This document shows positions 18,095 through 27,512 of a DNA stretch of 64,000 nucleotides, piece after piece; position 1 is the stretch's first letter, and each line of letters begins with the position of its first letter. Location of the stretch: the NCBI GenBank assembly GCA_016191525.1, contig JACPOK010000038.1:164973-228972 (forward strand), read 5' to 3'. Origin of the DNA: Burkholderiales bacterium (GTDB lineage Bacteria; Pseudomonadota; Gammaproteobacteria; Burkholderiales; Burkholderiaceae_C). The translations under genes and the position numbers were made by a program. Under the pieces are notes generated by a model. That model made no database searches, was not told the DNA's origin, and saw nothing but the letters and a program-made list of their open reading frames with translations.

Positions 18095-18952
18095 ATGGCG
18101 GCCCAGCTGATAGACGGCAACGCGCTTGCCAAGAAGATTCGCGCCGAAGTTTCCGGCCGCACCGCGGCCCTGAAAGCCAAAGGCGTTCAGCCTTCGCTGG
18201 CCATCATCCTGGTCGGTGAAGACCCGGCAAGCCAGGTCTACACAAAGCACAAGATCAACGACAGCACCGAGACCGGCCTGCATGCCACGCTGGAACGTTA
18301 CCCGGCGGACATGAGCGAGGCCGACTTGCTGGCCCGCATCCGCGCGCTCAATGAAGACGCTTCCGTGCACGGCATCCTGGTGCAGCTGCCGCTGCCGAAG
18401 CACATGAACGCCAGCACGGTCATAGAAACCATCGCGCCCGCCAAGGACGTGGATGGCTTCCACGTGGCCAGCGCCGGCGCGCTGATGGTCGGCCAGCCCG
18501 GTTTCTGGCCGTGCACGCCCTACGGCTGCATGAAGATGCTGGCGAGCATCGGCTACGACCTCAAGGGCAAGCATGCCGTGGTCATCGGCCGGAGCAACAT
18601 CGTGGGCAAGCCCATGGCACTGATGCTGCTGGGCAAGAACGCCACCGTCACCATCTGCCACAGCGCCACGCCGGACCTGAAAGCCATGACGCTGCAGGCC
18701 GACGTGTTGGTGGCCGCCGTGGGCAAGCGCAACGTGCTGACGGCCGACATGGTCAAGCCCGGCGCGGTGGTGATCGACGTGGGCATGAACCGCAACGACG
18801 AGGGCAAGCTCTGCGGTGACGTGGATTTCGCTGGCGTCAGCCAGGTCGCGGGCTGGATCACCCCGGTGCCCGGTGGCGTGGGCCCCATGACACGGGCCAT
18901 GTTGCTGGTCAATACGCTGGAAGCCGCCGAGCGAGCCCAATCGCAGCGTTAG
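18095..18952 (+). CDS. folD: Bifunctional 5,10-methylene-THF dehydrogenase / methenyl-THF cyclohydrolase
   Basis: The 285-residue protein has normal length. It interconverts methylene-, methenyl- and 10-formyl-tetrahydrofolate for purine and formyl-methionine synthesis in the cytoplasm. Signatures are [14 protein letters not shown] with the active-site lysine, [10 protein letters not shown], the NADP loop [17 protein letters not shown], and [13 protein letters not shown] near the C-terminus. It begins 1 bp after the FixJ-like gene, an unusual partner for folD that may reflect simple packing. A nested hairpin follows its stop codon before the oligopeptidase gene. Confidence 0.97.
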   Translation: MAAQLIDGNALAKKIRAEVSGRTAALKAKGVQPSLAIILVGEDPASQVYTKHKINDSTETGLHATLERYPADMSEADLLARIRALNEDASVHGILVQLPLPKHMNASTVIETIAPAKDVDGFHVASAGALMVGQPGFWPCTPYGCMKMLASIGYDLKGKHAVVIGRSNIVGKPMALMLLGKNATVTICHSATPDLKAMTLQADVLVAAVGKRNVLTADMVKPGAVVIDVGMNRNDEGKLCGDVDFAGVSQVAGWITPVPGGVGPMTRAMLLVNTLEAAERAQSQR

Positions 18953-19008
18953 GCAGGTCTTATCCGCCGTGGCCCGTTGAAACCGGGCCGCCTGCCGCAA
19001 AATGCAGG
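18952..19008 (+). promoter_or_regulatory. Nested hairpin with alternative pairing before prlC
   Basis: GGCAGG (18952-18957) can pair with CCTGCC (18991-18996), enclosing GGCCCG (18971-18976) paired with CGGGCC (18984-18989). The same CCTGC can instead pair with GCAGG (19004-19008), which lies 2 nt before the prlC ATG and includes its only Shine-Dalgarno-like bases. The two folds exclude each other. There is no T-tract, so this is not a normal intrinsic terminator. Confidence 0.35.
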
Positions 19009-19010
19009 CT

Positions 19011-21056
19011 ATGAGCAACCCCCTTCTCGACTTCCAGGACCTGCCGCTTTTCGACCAGGTCCAGCCCGCCCACGTGGCGCCCGCGCTCGATGAACTGCTG
19101 GCCCGCGCCAACGAAGCGCTGGAGGCGGTGACCCGGCCGGAGTTTCCGGCCCAGTGGGACGAGATCGCCCGCCGGCTGGACATTGCCACTGAACAGCTGG
19201 GACGCGCCTGGGGCGTGGTCAGCCACCTCAACGGCGTGGCGGACACGCCCGAACTGCGCGCCGCCTACAACGAGGCGCTGCCCCGCGTCACCGAGTTCTG
19301 GACCCGCCTGGGCGCCGACGAGCGCCTCTATGCGAAATACAAGGCGATCAACCCGGCCACGCTCAATCCCGAGCAGCGCCAGGCACTGAAGAACGCGGTG
19401 CGCAATTTCGTGCTGTCGGGCGCCGAGCTCACCGGGGTCGACAAGGAGCGCTTCTCGCGCATCCAGGAGCGGCAGGCCGAGCTGAGCCAGAAATTCAGCG
19501 AAAACGCCCTGGACGCCACCGATGCCTACGCCTACTACGCCAGCGAGGGCGAGCTCAACGGCGCGCCGCAGGACGTGATCCAGGCCGCTCGCGCGGCCGC
19601 CCAGGCTGACGGCAAGGAGGGCTACAAGGTCACGCTGAAGATGCCCAGCTACCTGCCGGTGATGCAGTTCGCCCACAGCAGCAAACTGCGCGAGACGCTG
19701 TACCGCGCCTATGTCACCCGCGCCAGCGACCAGGGCGACCCGAAATTCGACAACACCGCGCTGATCAAGGAAATCCTGGCGCTGCGCCAGGAGGAAGCGC
19801 GGCTGCTGGGTTACCGCAATTTCGGCGAAGTGTCGGTGGTGCCCAAGATGGCCGATTCACCGCAGCAGGTGATCGACTTCCTGCGCGACCTGGCCGTGAA
19901 GGCCAGGCCCTATGGAGAGAAGGACGTGGCGGACATGCGCGCCTTCGCCGCGGAACACCTGGGCCTGAAGAACCCTCAGCCATGGGACTGGCCCTACATC
20001 GGTGAAAAGCTCAAGGAAGCGCGCTATTCCTTCAGCGAGCAGGAGGTCAAGCAGTACTTCACGGCGCCCAAGGTGCTGGCCGGCCTGTTCAAGATCGTGG
20101 AGACCCTGTTCGAAGTGGCCATCCGCCGTGACGTGGCGCCGGTCTGGAACCCCGGCGTGGAGTTCTACCGCATCGAACGGCAGAGCCGTGAAGGCGACCT
20201 TGCGGTCACGCAGCTGGTGGGCCAGTTCTACCTGGACCCTTCAGCCCGCACGGGCAAGCGCGGAGGCGCCTGGATGGATGACGTGCGTGCGCGCTGGCTG
20301 CGCCCCGACACCGGCCAGCTGCAGATGCCGGTGGCTCACCTGGTCTGCAACTTCGCCGACGGCGTCGACGGCAAGCCGCCTTTGCTCACGCATGACGACG
20401 TAACCACCCTGTTCCACGAAACCGGCCACGGTCTGCACCACATGCTGACGCAGGTGAACGAACGCGACGTGTCGGGCATCAGTGGCGTGGAATGGGACGC
20501 GGTGGAGCTGCCCAGCCAGTTCATGGAGAACTTCTGCTGGGAGTGGGACGTGCTCAAGCACATGACGGCCCATGTGGACACCGGTGCGCCGCTGCCGCGC
20601 GAGCTGTTCGAGAAGATGATCGCCGCGCGCAATTTCCAAAGCGGGCTGCAGACACTGCGCCAGATCGAATTCGCCCTCTTTGACATGCTGCTGCATACCG
20701 ACCATGACCCGGCGCAGGATTTCATGCCGTTGCTGACCCAGGTGCGCAGCGAAGTGGCGGTGATCCAGCCGCCGGCCTTCAGCCGCACCGCGCATACTTT
20801 CAGCCACATCTTCGCGGGTGGCTACGCGGCCGGCTACTACAGCTACAAGTGGGCGGAGGTGCTGTCGGCCGACGCCTATGCGGCCTTCGAGGAAACTGCG
20901 GGTAAAGACGGTTTGCCCAATGTGGAAACCGGGCGAAAATACCGCCAGGCCATTCTCGAGGCCGGAGGCAGCCGGCCCGCCATGGAATCGTTCAAGGCGT
21001 TCCGGGGCCGTGAGCCCTCGCTGGACGCCCTGCTGCGCCACCAGGGCATGGCCTGA
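19011..21056 (+). CDS. prlC: Oligopeptidase A (M3 zinc metallopeptidase)
   Basis: The 681-residue cytosolic zinc peptidase degrades oligopeptides, including cleaved signal peptides. The zinc site is FHETGHGLHHM (HExxH), with the third ligand Glu in the downstream helix region EWDAVELPSQFMENF. The N-terminus NPLLDF and the C-terminal FSHIFAGGYAAGYYSYKWAEVLSADAYAAF segment are typical of PrlC. An in-frame ATG three codons earlier (19002) is possible, but 19011 gives the family's usual MSNPLL start and has GCAGG upstream. It follows folD by 58 bp containing a nested hairpin. Confidence 0.95.
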   Translation: MSNPLLDFQDLPLFDQVQPAHVAPALDELLARANEALEAVTRPEFPAQWDEIARRLDIATEQLGRAWGVVSHLNGVADTPELRAAYNEALPRVTEFWTRLGADERLYAKYKAINPATLNPEQRQALKNAVRNFVLSGAELTGVDKERFSRIQERQAELSQKFSENALDATDAYAYYASEGELNGAPQDVIQAARAAAQADGKEGYKVTLKMPSYLPVMQFAHSSKLRETLYRAYVTRASDQGDPKFDNTALIKEILALRQEEARLLGYRNFGEVSVVPKMADSPQQVIDFLRDLAVKARPYGEKDVADMRAFAAEHLGLKNPQPWDWPYIGEKLKEARYSFSEQEVKQYFTAPKVLAGLFKIVETLFEVAIRRDVAPVWNPGVEFYRIERQSREGDLAVTQLVGQFYLDPSARTGKRGGAWMDDVRARWLRPDTGQLQMPVAHLVCNFADGVDGKPPLLTHDDVTTLFHETGHGLHHMLTQVNERDVSGISGVEWDAVELPSQFMENFCWEWDVLKHMTAHVDTGAPLPRELFEKMIAARNFQSGLQTLRQIEFALFDMLLHTDHDPAQDFMPLLTQVRSEVAVIQPPAFSRTAHTFSHIFAGGYAAGYYSYKWAEVLSADAYAAFEETAGKDGLPNVETGRKYRQAILEAGGSRPAMESFKAFRGREPSLDALLRHQGMA

Positions 21057-21088
21057 CCGGACAAACAAAAAAATTGGAGTTGATGCAG

Positions 21089-21757
21089 ATGCCCCTCGCC
21101 CGCCCTTCCCTCGCAGCGTTACTGCTTGGCCTGGCCACAGCAGCTCTGGTGGCCCCGCAAGCGGGCGCCCAGCAGGTGTTCCGCATCGTCGGGCCCGATG
21201 GCAAGGTCACCTTCTCCGACAAGCCGCCGGTGGAACCCAATGCCAGGGCCAGCACCGCGCAGGCGGTGCCCCTGCCGGGCGGCGCGGGCAACTCGGCCCT
21301 GCCGTTCGAACTGCGCCAGGTCGCCAGCCGCTACCCCGTGACTTTTTATACCGGCAACAACTGCGGGCCCTGCGGCGCGGGGCGCGCGCTGCTGGCCAGC
21401 CGCGGCATCCCCTATACCGAGAAAACCGTTACCACCAATGAAGACATTGAGGCCCTGCAGCGGATGAGCGGGGGCGCCTCGCTGCCGTTCCTGACCATCG
21501 GCGGCCAGCAGCTCAATGGCTACTCGGAAATTGAATGGGTCCAGTTCCTGGACGCGGCGGGCTACCCGAAGAACTCGCTGCTGCCTGCCAGCTATCGCCC
21601 TGCACCGGCCACCCCGCTGGTGGCCGTACAGCAGGCGCCCAATCCCAATGCCGCGGCTTCGGCGGCGGCCGCCGCGGCACGCGCCGCCGAACGCCCGCGC
21701 GCCTCCGCGCCTGCGGCGGAACCGCCGGCGGACAACCCGGCCGGGATCAAGTTCTAG
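21089..21757 (+). CDS. Exported glutaredoxin-like protein with DUF4124-type N-domain
   Basis: The 222-residue protein starts at 21089, where GGAG is 9 nt upstream; another ATG two codons earlier is too close to it. A signal peptide (residues 1-26, ending QAGAQQ) is followed by a short DUF4124-like module ([18 protein letters not shown]). Next is a glutaredoxin/thioredoxin fold with redox pair NNCGPCGAG and the cis-proline region [11 protein letters not shown]. The C-terminus is a disordered Ala/Pro-rich tail. It is probably a periplasmic thiol-disulfide protein; its partner is unknown. The gene is 32 bp after prlC on the same strand. Its TAG stop overlaps the stop codon of the convergent rpiA. 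Confidence 0.82.
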   Translation: MPLARPSLAALLLGLATAALVAPQAGAQQVFRIVGPDGKVTFSDKPPVEPNARASTAQAVPLPGGAGNSALPFELRQVASRYPVTFYTGNNCGPCGAGRALLASRGIPYTEKTVTTNEDIEALQRMSGGASLPFLTIGGQQLNGYSEIEWVQFLDAAGYPKNSLLPASYRPAPATPLVAVQQAPNPNAAASAAAAAARAAERPRASAPAAEPPADNPAGIKF

Positions 21758-22428
21758 GGAAAATCCAGGGTCTTCACGCCCTGGGCCGTGCCCAGCAGGC
21801 AGACCGAAGCCTTATGCGTGGCGAACACGCCCACGGTCACCACGCCGGGCCATTGGTTCACCTCGTTCTCGAAGCGAAGCGGCTCGCTGATGGTCAGGCC
21901 GGTCACGTCCAGGATCAGCTGGCCGTTGTCGGTGACCAGGGGGGCGCCGTCCTTTTGCCTCAGCTGCGCCTTGCCGCCCATCGCCGAGAACTGCCGGATG
22001 ATGCGCCGGGCAGCCATGGGAATCACTTCCACCGGCAGCGGGAACCGGCCCAGCACGCCGACCAGCTTGGACTCGTCCGCGATGCAGACGAAGCGCCGGG
22101 ACTGGGCCGCCACGATTTTTTCCCGCGTCAGCGCGGCGCCGCCGCCCTTGATCATGTAGCCGCGGCTGTCGATCTCGTCGGCGCCGTCGATGTAGACCGC
22201 CAGTTCTTCCACGTCGTTCGAGTCGAACACCGTGATCCCCAGGGCCCTGAGGCGCTCGGTTGAAGCGTTGGAGCTGGAAACGGCGCCCTTGATGCTGTCC
22301 TTCATCGAAGCCAGCGCATCGATGAACTTGTTGACGGTGGACCCGGTTCCCACCCCGACGATTTCACCGGGCACCACATACTGCAATGCGGCCTGCCCGA
22401 CCAGCGCTTTGAGTTCATCCTGGGTCAT
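21754..22428 (-). CDS. rpiA: Ribose-5-phosphate isomerase A
   Basis: The 224-residue protein interconverts ribose 5-phosphate and ribulose 5-phosphate in the pentose phosphate pathway. Signatures are [54 protein letters not shown] with the catalytic Asp/Glu, and [10 protein letters not shown]. The frame is open to 22467, but the ATG at 22428 has AAGGA 9 nt upstream and gives the normal N-terminus (MTQDELK). Its stop codon overlaps that of the convergent glutaredoxin-like gene by 3 of 4 bases (CTAG). pyrD diverges from it across a 37-bp gap, so their promoters must overlap. Confidence 0.96.
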   Translation of the reverse strand: MTQDELKALVGQAALQYVVPGEIVGVGTGSTVNKFIDALASMKDSIKGAVSSSNASTERLRALGITVFDSNDVEELAVYIDGADEIDSRGYMIKGGGAALTREKIVAAQSRRFVCIADESKLVGVLGRFPLPVEVIPMAARRIIRQFSAMGGKAQLRQKDGAPLVTDNGQLILDVTGLTISEPLRFENEVNQWPGVVTVGVFATHKASVCLLGTAQGVKTLDFP

Positions 22429-22465
22429 TTGAGACAATCCTTCTCGGTTATCCCGAATTATCCCC

Positions 22466-23506
22466 ATGTCGCTGCTGCCCTACTCCCTTGCCCGCCCCTT
22501 CCTGTTCGGCCTGGACGCCGAAACCGCCCATGAACTCACCATGCATTCGCTGGCGCGCGTTCAGGGCACGCCGCTGGAGTGGGCGTACTGCAACACCCTC
22601 GTCGACGATCCCATTGAACTGGCCGGCCTGAAATTCCCCAATCGTGTCGGGCTGGCGGCGGGGCTGGACAAGAACGCCCGCTGTATCGACGGCCTGGGCG
22701 CGATGGGCTTCGGCTTTGTGGAGGTGGGCACCGTGACGCCCAAGGCCCAGCCGGGCAACCCGAAGCCCCGGATGTTCCGCCTGCCGCAGGGGCGCGCCCT
22801 GATCAACCGCCTGGGCTTCAACAACGACGGGCTGGAGGCCTTCATCAGCAACGTCAAGCGGTCGTCGTTCCGCCAGCGCGGCCGCATCCTGGGCCTGAAC
22901 ATCGGAAAGAATGCCGCCACGCCGATCGAGAACGCCACCAGCGATTACCTGGTGGCGCTGGATGGCGTCTACCCGCACGCCGACTACGTGACGGTCAACA
23001 TCTCGAGCCCCAACACCAAGAACCTGCGCGCGTTGCAAGGCGACGAAGCCCTGGATGGCCTGCTGGGCGCCATCGCGCTGGAGCGCAAGGTGCTGGCAGA
23101 CCGGCATGGCCGGCGTGTGCCCGTGTTCGTCAAGATCGCGCCCGACCTGGGCGAGGCGCAGGTCCAGGTCATTGCCGCCACGCTCATGCGGCACGGCATG
23201 GACGGCGTGGTCGCCACCAACACCACCATCAACCGTGAGGCCGTGAAAGGCCTGCCGCACGCCGAAGAGGCCGGTGGCCTGAGTGGCGCGCCGGTGCTGG
23301 AGGCCAGCAACCGGGTGATCCGGCAGTTGCGCGCGGCGCTGGGCCCTTCATTTCCGATCATCGGCGTGGGCGGCATCATGAGCGCGGGCGATGCGGTGGC
23401 CAAGGTCCGCGCGGGCGCGGACGTGGTGCAGATCTACACCGGCCTGATCTACGCGGGCCCTGACCTGGTGAGCCAGGCGGCGCGCGCCATCAAGGCCATG
23501 CGCTAG
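22466..23506 (+). CDS. pyrD: Dihydroorotate dehydrogenase (quinone), class 2
   Basis: The 346-residue enzyme oxidises dihydroorotate to orotate with membrane quinone in pyrimidine synthesis. The class-2 N-terminal helical extension that contacts the membrane is present ([25 protein letters not shown]). FMN-site motifs are [30 protein letters not shown] with the catalytic serine, TNTTI and [11 protein letters not shown]. The length is normal. It overlaps the convergent oxidase gene by 4 bp at the stop codons. Confidence 0.97.
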   Translation: MSLLPYSLARPFLFGLDAETAHELTMHSLARVQGTPLEWAYCNTLVDDPIELAGLKFPNRVGLAAGLDKNARCIDGLGAMGFGFVEVGTVTPKAQPGNPKPRMFRLPQGRALINRLGFNNDGLEAFISNVKRSSFRQRGRILGLNIGKNAATPIENATSDYLVALDGVYPHADYVTVNISSPNTKNLRALQGDEALDGLLGAIALERKVLADRHGRRVPVFVKIAPDLGEAQVQVIAATLMRHGMDGVVATNTTINREAVKGLPHAEEAGGLSGAPVLEASNRVIRQLRAALGPSFPIIGVGGIMSAGDAVAKVRAGADVVQIYTGLIYAGPDLVSQAARAIKAMR

Positions 23507-24615
23507 GCATTGAGCAGGCCGGCCACGTGCTCGGCGATGGCCAGCGCGCTGGTCAGGCCGGGCGACTCGATGCCGAACAGGTTGACCAGGCCCGGGATGC
23601 CATGCAGCGCCGGCCCGTCAATGCGGAAGTCGGGCGCCTTCTCGCCGGGGCCGTAGATCTTGGGCCGCACGCCGCTGTAGCTGGGCGCCAGCGCGCCGTC
23701 AGGCAGGCCCGGCCAGTAGCGCCGCACCTCGGCGTAGAAGCCGTCCGCGCGGCGCAATTCGACGGTGTAGTCGATCTCTTCCGGCGTAGCCGCCGCCAGC
23801 CACTCCAGGTCGGGCCCGAACTTGGCCTGGCCGCCCAGGTCCAGTGTGAGATGCACGCCCAGCCAGGCATCGGCCGGAGCGGGATAGATCAGCCGCGAAA
23901 ACGGCGAGCGCTGGGTCAGCGCGTAATAGCTCCCCTTGGCAAAGGTTTCCCTGGGCACCAGGGAAGGCGCAAGCCCTTCGAACCTGCGGGCCAGCGCGCA
24001 TGCATGCAACGAGGTCGAATTGACCACCACACGCGCGGCCAGCTCCCCGCCGTCAGCCATGCGCAGCACGTGCGGCCCGGTACGGGACAAGACTGCGGAA
24101 TCCACAGCCGATCCCAAGGCCACCATGCCGCCGGCGCGTTCCAGGTCGCCCTGCAACGCCAGCATGAAGCCGTGGCTGTCCACGATGCCGGTGGTGGGCG
24201 ACAGCAGCGCGCCGTCACATTGAAGCTGCGGCTCCAGTGCCTTCGCCTGTGCCGCGTCCAGCCACTGGACCGGCACGCCGTTCGCGGTGGCCTTGTCCTG
24301 CAGCCCGCGCAGCGCCGCCATCTCGCCGTCGTCCTGCGCCACCACCAGCTTGCCGCAGTTGCGGTAGTCCACGCCGTGGCTGGCGCACAGTGCATACAGC
24401 AGCTCCTTGCCGCGCACGCACAGCTGCGCCTTGAACGAGCCGGGCGTGTAGTACAGGCCGGCGTGGATCACCTCGCTGTTGCGCGAGCTCACGCCCTGGC
24501 CGATGGCGGTCTGCGCCTCGGCCACCACGGTTTCCATGCCGGCTTGCGCCAGGGCCCGCGCGACAGCGAGCCCGACGGCGCCGGCGCCGATGACAACTGC
24601 GTCGACCTGGTCCAT
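23503..24615 (-). CDS. FAD-dependent oxidoreductase, L-2-hydroxyglutarate oxidase-like (LhgO/YgaF)
   Basis: The 370-residue DAO-family flavoprotein has an N-terminal FAD site [17 protein letters not shown]. The segment [18 protein letters not shown], characteristic of L-2-hydroxyglutarate oxidases, follows, then [10 protein letters not shown] and, near the end, [12 protein letters not shown] and [20 protein letters not shown]. In that family the enzyme removes L-2-hydroxyglutarate, a side product of central metabolism, and feeds the quinone pool. An exact substrate cannot be fixed from sequence. Its start overlaps the stop of the upstream N-formylglutamate amidohydrolase-like gene by 1 bp, so both probably form an operon dealing with glutamate-derived compounds. 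Confidence 0.85.
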   Translation of the reverse strand: MDQVDAVVIGAGAVGLAVARALAQAGMETVVAEAQTAIGQGVSSRNSEVIHAGLYYTPGSFKAQLCVRGKELLYALCASHGVDYRNCGKLVVAQDDGEMAALRGLQDKATANGVPVQWLDAAQAKALEPQLQCDGALLSPTTGIVDSHGFMLALQGDLERAGGMVALGSAVDSAVLSRTGPHVLRMADGGELAARVVVNSTSLHACALARRFEGLAPSLVPRETFAKGSYYALTQRSPFSRLIYPAPADAWLGVHLTLDLGGQAKFGPDLEWLAAATPEEIDYTVELRRADGFYAEVRRYWPGLPDGALAPSYSGVRPKIYGPGEKAPDFRIDGPALHGIPGLVNLFGIESPGLTSALAIAEHVAGLLNA

Positions 24616-25466
24616 CAGGCCAGCCTCCGCGGATCGGTCTCCAGCAGCAGCAGCACCAGTGACTTGAGGCTGCGGCGCAGGTTGGCCGTGCCTTCCGTCA
24701 GCGCGAAAGTCTGCTCGTCCATGTACAGCCGGCGGTTGATCTCAAGCTGGATGCTGTGCCGCTGCTGCGCCGGATCACCATAGCGGCGCACCAACTCGAC
24801 CCCTTTGTACGGATGGTTGTACGACACGCTGTAGCCCAGCGACTCCAGGTGCCGGCACACCAGCGCCGAAAGTCGCGGGTCAGCGGAAGTGCCGTCACGG
24901 TCGCCTACCACGAAGTCGGCGTGGACCAGGCCCGGGTAGTCGGTGGAATAGTCGCCCGCCACCGCCGGCATGGAGTGGCAGTTGACGTGGATGCTGTAGC
25001 CATGGCGCGCGTGGGCCTGGGCTATGGCCTGCGCCACCGCGGCGTGATAAGGCTTCCAGCAATTGTCGATGCGTGAGCGCACCTCGGCCACCGACAGCTG
25101 CCGGTCATAGAGCGGGACACCCTCATCGGTGCAGCGCCACAGCAGGCCCTTGCCCAGCCGGACCTTCGCCAGCGCCCTGGCATCGGTCTCGACGGCGTCG
25201 GGCCACGGCGCGTCGAGCAGCGTGGCGTCAACCTCGGTCACGTTGCGGTTGGCATCCAGGTAGCTGCGGGGAAACAGCGCCTCCACCCAGGCAACACCCA
25301 GCGCGGGGGCGAAATCGTAAAGCTTCTCAACGTGCGTGTCTTCGGCGCTGCGCAGCGCTGACAGGTCGCAGCAGTGGCCGAAGTCGGCGGGATAGTCGAC
25401 GCCGCTGTGCGGCGAATCAAGCACCACCGGCGTGGTGCCCGGCAGGTAACGGACCATGGAACTCAT
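24615..25466 (-). CDS. N-formylglutamate amidohydrolase family protein (HutG-like)
   Basis: From the ATG at 25466 the protein has 283 residues, the usual size. Motifs are LDSPHSGVDYPADF, DTHVEKLYDFAP, YLDANRNVTEVD, GKGLLWR, YSIHVNCHSMP and VGDRDGTSADPRL, matching the zinc-dependent N-formylglutamate deformylase family. Such enzymes yield glutamate at the end of one histidine-degradation route, but no other hut gene is present, so the substrate may be another N-acyl amino acid. The start is uncertain: 25457 (ATG) is also possible, and the frame is open to a TTG at 25550. No option has a clear ribosome binding site. It is followed with 1-bp overlap by the LhgO-like oxidase. Confidence 0.82.
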   Translation of the reverse strand: MSSMVRYLPGTTPVVLDSPHSGVDYPADFGHCCDLSALRSAEDTHVEKLYDFAPALGVAWVEALFPRSYLDANRNVTEVDATLLDAPWPDAVETDARALAKVRLGKGLLWRCTDEGVPLYDRQLSVAEVRSRIDNCWKPYHAAVAQAIAQAHARHGYSIHVNCHSMPAVAGDYSTDYPGLVHADFVVGDRDGTSADPRLSALVCRHLESLGYSVSYNHPYKGVELVRRYGDPAQQRHSIQLEINRRLYMDEQTFALTEGTANLRRSLKSLVLLLLETDPRRLA

Positions 25467-25546
25467 GACGGGGATTGTCGCGCAGCGCGCCGCGAAGCGG
25501 CGCGCCATCAGCTGTAACACGGGGTCCAGCTGTGCTTGTGGCGCCT

Positions 25547-26503
25547 TCAATCGAGGTTGATGCGCGCGAACTTGCTGATGCGCTGCATCTTGTCGATTTC
25601 CTTGCGGATCTGGGCCGCAAAGTCGTCCGGCGTGGTGCCGGAGGCGAACAGGCCCTGGCCGGCCAGCCGCTCGCGAACCGCGGGCTCGCGCAGCGTCCTC
25701 GCCACCGCTTCCTGCACCCGCCTCACGGCGACCTGGGGGGTGCCCGCGGGCGCCACCAGCCCGAACCAGGAAGGGTCGTTGTTGGAGAACAAGGTGAGCT
25801 CGCCATAGGTGGGCACGGCCGGCAGCACGTCCAGCCGCTTGCCCCAGGAGACGGCCAGCGCGCGCAGCTTGCCCGCCTGGATGTAGGGCAGCGACGAAGC
25901 CACCTGGTCGAAGTACACCGACACCTGCCCCGCCAGCAGGTCATTGAGCGCCGGGCCCGCGCCCCGGTACGGAATGTGGACCATGAAGGTGTTGGTCGTG
26001 CTTTTGAACAGCTCGCCCCACATGTGGCCGATGGTGCCGTTGCCCGGCGACGCGTAGGTCACCTTGCCTGGGTTGGCCTTGAGGTAGCGGATGAATTCTT
26101 CGAAGTTGGTGGCGGGCACGGACGGGTTCACCACCACGACCCCCGGGGCCTTGACGATTTCAGTCACCGCTGCGAAATCCTTGATCGGGTCGTAGGGCAG
26201 CTTCTTGTAGACCGCCGGGTTCACGCCGTGCGTGGACAGCGTTGCCACGCCCAGGGTCAGGCCATCGGGCGCCGACTTGGCCACTTCAGCCATGCCGATC
26301 GAGCCACCCGCCCCGGCGCGGTTATCGACCACCACGGGCTGGCCGAGCAGGCGCGAAAGCGGCTCGGTCAGGACCCGCGCCGTGATGTCCGTGGCGCCGC
26401 CGGGCGGGAAAGGCACGACCAGCCGCAAGGGCCGGCCTTGTGCCAATGAAATTCCAGGAAGTAATGAACCGGCCGCCAGGGCCAGCAAGGGTCGTCGCTG
26501 CAT
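25547..26503 (-). CDS. Bug-family tripartite tricarboxylate transporter substrate-binding protein
   Basis: The 318-residue periplasmic binding protein starts at 26503, where GAGGAG precedes the ATG by 7 nt; the open frame upstream is not used. A signal peptide (QRRPLLALAAGSLLPGISLAQG) is followed by the Bug core: VVPFPPGGATDITAR, VVVDNRAGAGGSIG, PDGLTLGVA and YKKLPYDPIKDFAAV, all typical. Bug proteins capture carboxylates and related acids for TctAB permeases, but no tctAB is nearby, as is usual for the many orphan Bug genes of Burkholderiales. A LysR regulator is divergently transcribed from an adjacent dyad and is its likely controller. The ligand is not predictable. Confidence 0.9.
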   Translation of the reverse strand: MQRRPLLALAAGSLLPGISLAQGRPLRLVVPFPPGGATDITARVLTEPLSRLLGQPVVVDNRAGAGGSIGMAEVAKSAPDGLTLGVATLSTHGVNPAVYKKLPYDPIKDFAAVTEIVKAPGVVVVNPSVPATNFEEFIRYLKANPGKVTYASPGNGTIGHMWGELFKSTTNTFMVHIPYRGAGPALNDLLAGQVSVYFDQVASSLPYIQAGKLRALAVSWGKRLDVLPAVPTYGELTLFSNNDPSWFGLVAPAGTPQVAVRRVQEAVARTLREPAVRERLAGQGLFASGTTPDDFAAQIRKEIDKMQRISKFARINLD

Positions 26504-26584
26504 TTCGCACTCCTCAACGGTTATTGGTAAGGGAGATTCTGGCCAGCGGCGCTGCGTGCGGCAAACGAAATCGGGGCCACAAAA

Positions 26585-26601
26585 CATTCCATTTTGGAAT
26601 G
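26585..26601. promoter_or_regulatory. LysR-type operator dyad between Bug gene and LysR gene
   Basis: CATTCC-ATTTT-GGAATG is a perfect 6-bp inverted repeat with a 5-bp spacer. Its inner part ATTCC-N5-GGAAT satisfies the T-N11-A rule of LysR-type boxes. It ends 2 bp before the LysR start codon and lies about 80 bp upstream of the Bug start, so it could serve autorepression and control of the Bug gene. Confidence 0.55.
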
Positions 26602-26603
26602 AA

Positions 26604-27512
26604 ATGACTTATCATTTGCGCATGCGCCGCCTGCACCCGCCCCTGCACCTGCTCAAGGCCTTTTCCACCACGGCCCGCTTCGGCAGCATCTCCCGCGCCG
26701 CCGAAGCGCTGCACCTGACCCAAAGCGCCGTGAGCAAGCAGGTGCAGGAACTGGAGCGCGCCACCGGTGTGCCGCTGTTTGAACGCGTGCGCAAGCGCCT
26801 GAGCCTCACGCCTGCGGGGCAGCGCTACGAGGCGGCCATCCGGCCCCTGCTCGCGCAGCTGGAAGCCGCCACCATGGACCTCATCACCAGCGGCGACGGC
26901 GGCGGCGCGCTGCATCTTTCCACGCTGCCGACCTTCGGCGCGAAATGGCTGATCCCTCGCCTGCCGGCCTTCCAGCAGGCGCACCCGCAGACCGCGCTGC
27001 ACTTCGTGCCTTATGTGCAGGGCTATGACTTCCACCGGCCGGACCTGGATTGCTCCATCCTGTTCGGCGACGGCCACTGGCCCGGCGCGGTGGCCGACTA
27101 CCTGACGGGCCGGGAAGTGATGCTGATCGCCCCGCCCTCCCCGCGCAGCAAGCCGCTGCTGCGCAAGCCGCAGGATGTAGCGAAGTTCCAGCGGCTGCAG
27201 CACATCTCGGTGCCCAATGCCTGGAGCCACTGGTTCCAGGCGCATGGTGTGGAAGGCATCAACCCGTTCGCGGGTGCACAGCTGGACCAGTTCCACAGCC
27301 TGATCCGCGCTGTGGCGGCCGGCATGGGCCTGGCGCTGGTGCCGCGTTGCCTGGTGCGCGACGATGTGGCGGCTGGCGTGGTCTCCGCGCCGCTGGACGA
27401 CGGCTATGTGGACGACCTGGGCTACTGGCTGTGCTACCCGGAGGCGAAGGCCCACCTGCCCGTGGTGGCGGGCTTTCGCGGGTGGCTGCTTCAGGAGTGC
27501 GCGGCGGGCTGA
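26604..27512 (+). CDS. LysR-family transcriptional regulator (GcvA-like)
   Basis: From the ATG at 26604 the protein has 302 residues; an ATG at 26622 would give 296. The N-terminal winged helix-turn-helix is FGSISRAAEALHLTQSAVSKQVQELE in short pieces: FGSISRAAEALHL, TQSAVSKQV. The effector domain has LSTLPTFGAKWLIPRLPAFQ and GMGLALVPRCLV, as in GcvA-type members. It is divergent from the Bug binding protein, the usual pairing in Burkholderiales in which the regulator responds to the transported acid. A dyad overlaps its own translation start region. Its 3' end overlaps the convergent TPR glycosyltransferase gene by 22 bp. Confidence 0.93.
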   Translation: MTYHLRMRRLHPPLHLLKAFSTTARFGSISRAAEALHLTQSAVSKQVQELERATGVPLFERVRKRLSLTPAGQRYEAAIRPLLAQLEAATMDLITSGDGGGALHLSTLPTFGAKWLIPRLPAFQQAHPQTALHFVPYVQGYDFHRPDLDCSILFGDGHWPGAVADYLTGREVMLIAPPSPRSKPLLRKPQDVAKFQRLQHISVPNAWSHWFQAHGVEGINPFAGAQLDQFHSLIRAVAAGMGLALVPRCLVRDDVAAGVVSAPLDDGYVDDLGYWLCYPEAKAHLPVVAGFRGWLLQECAAG

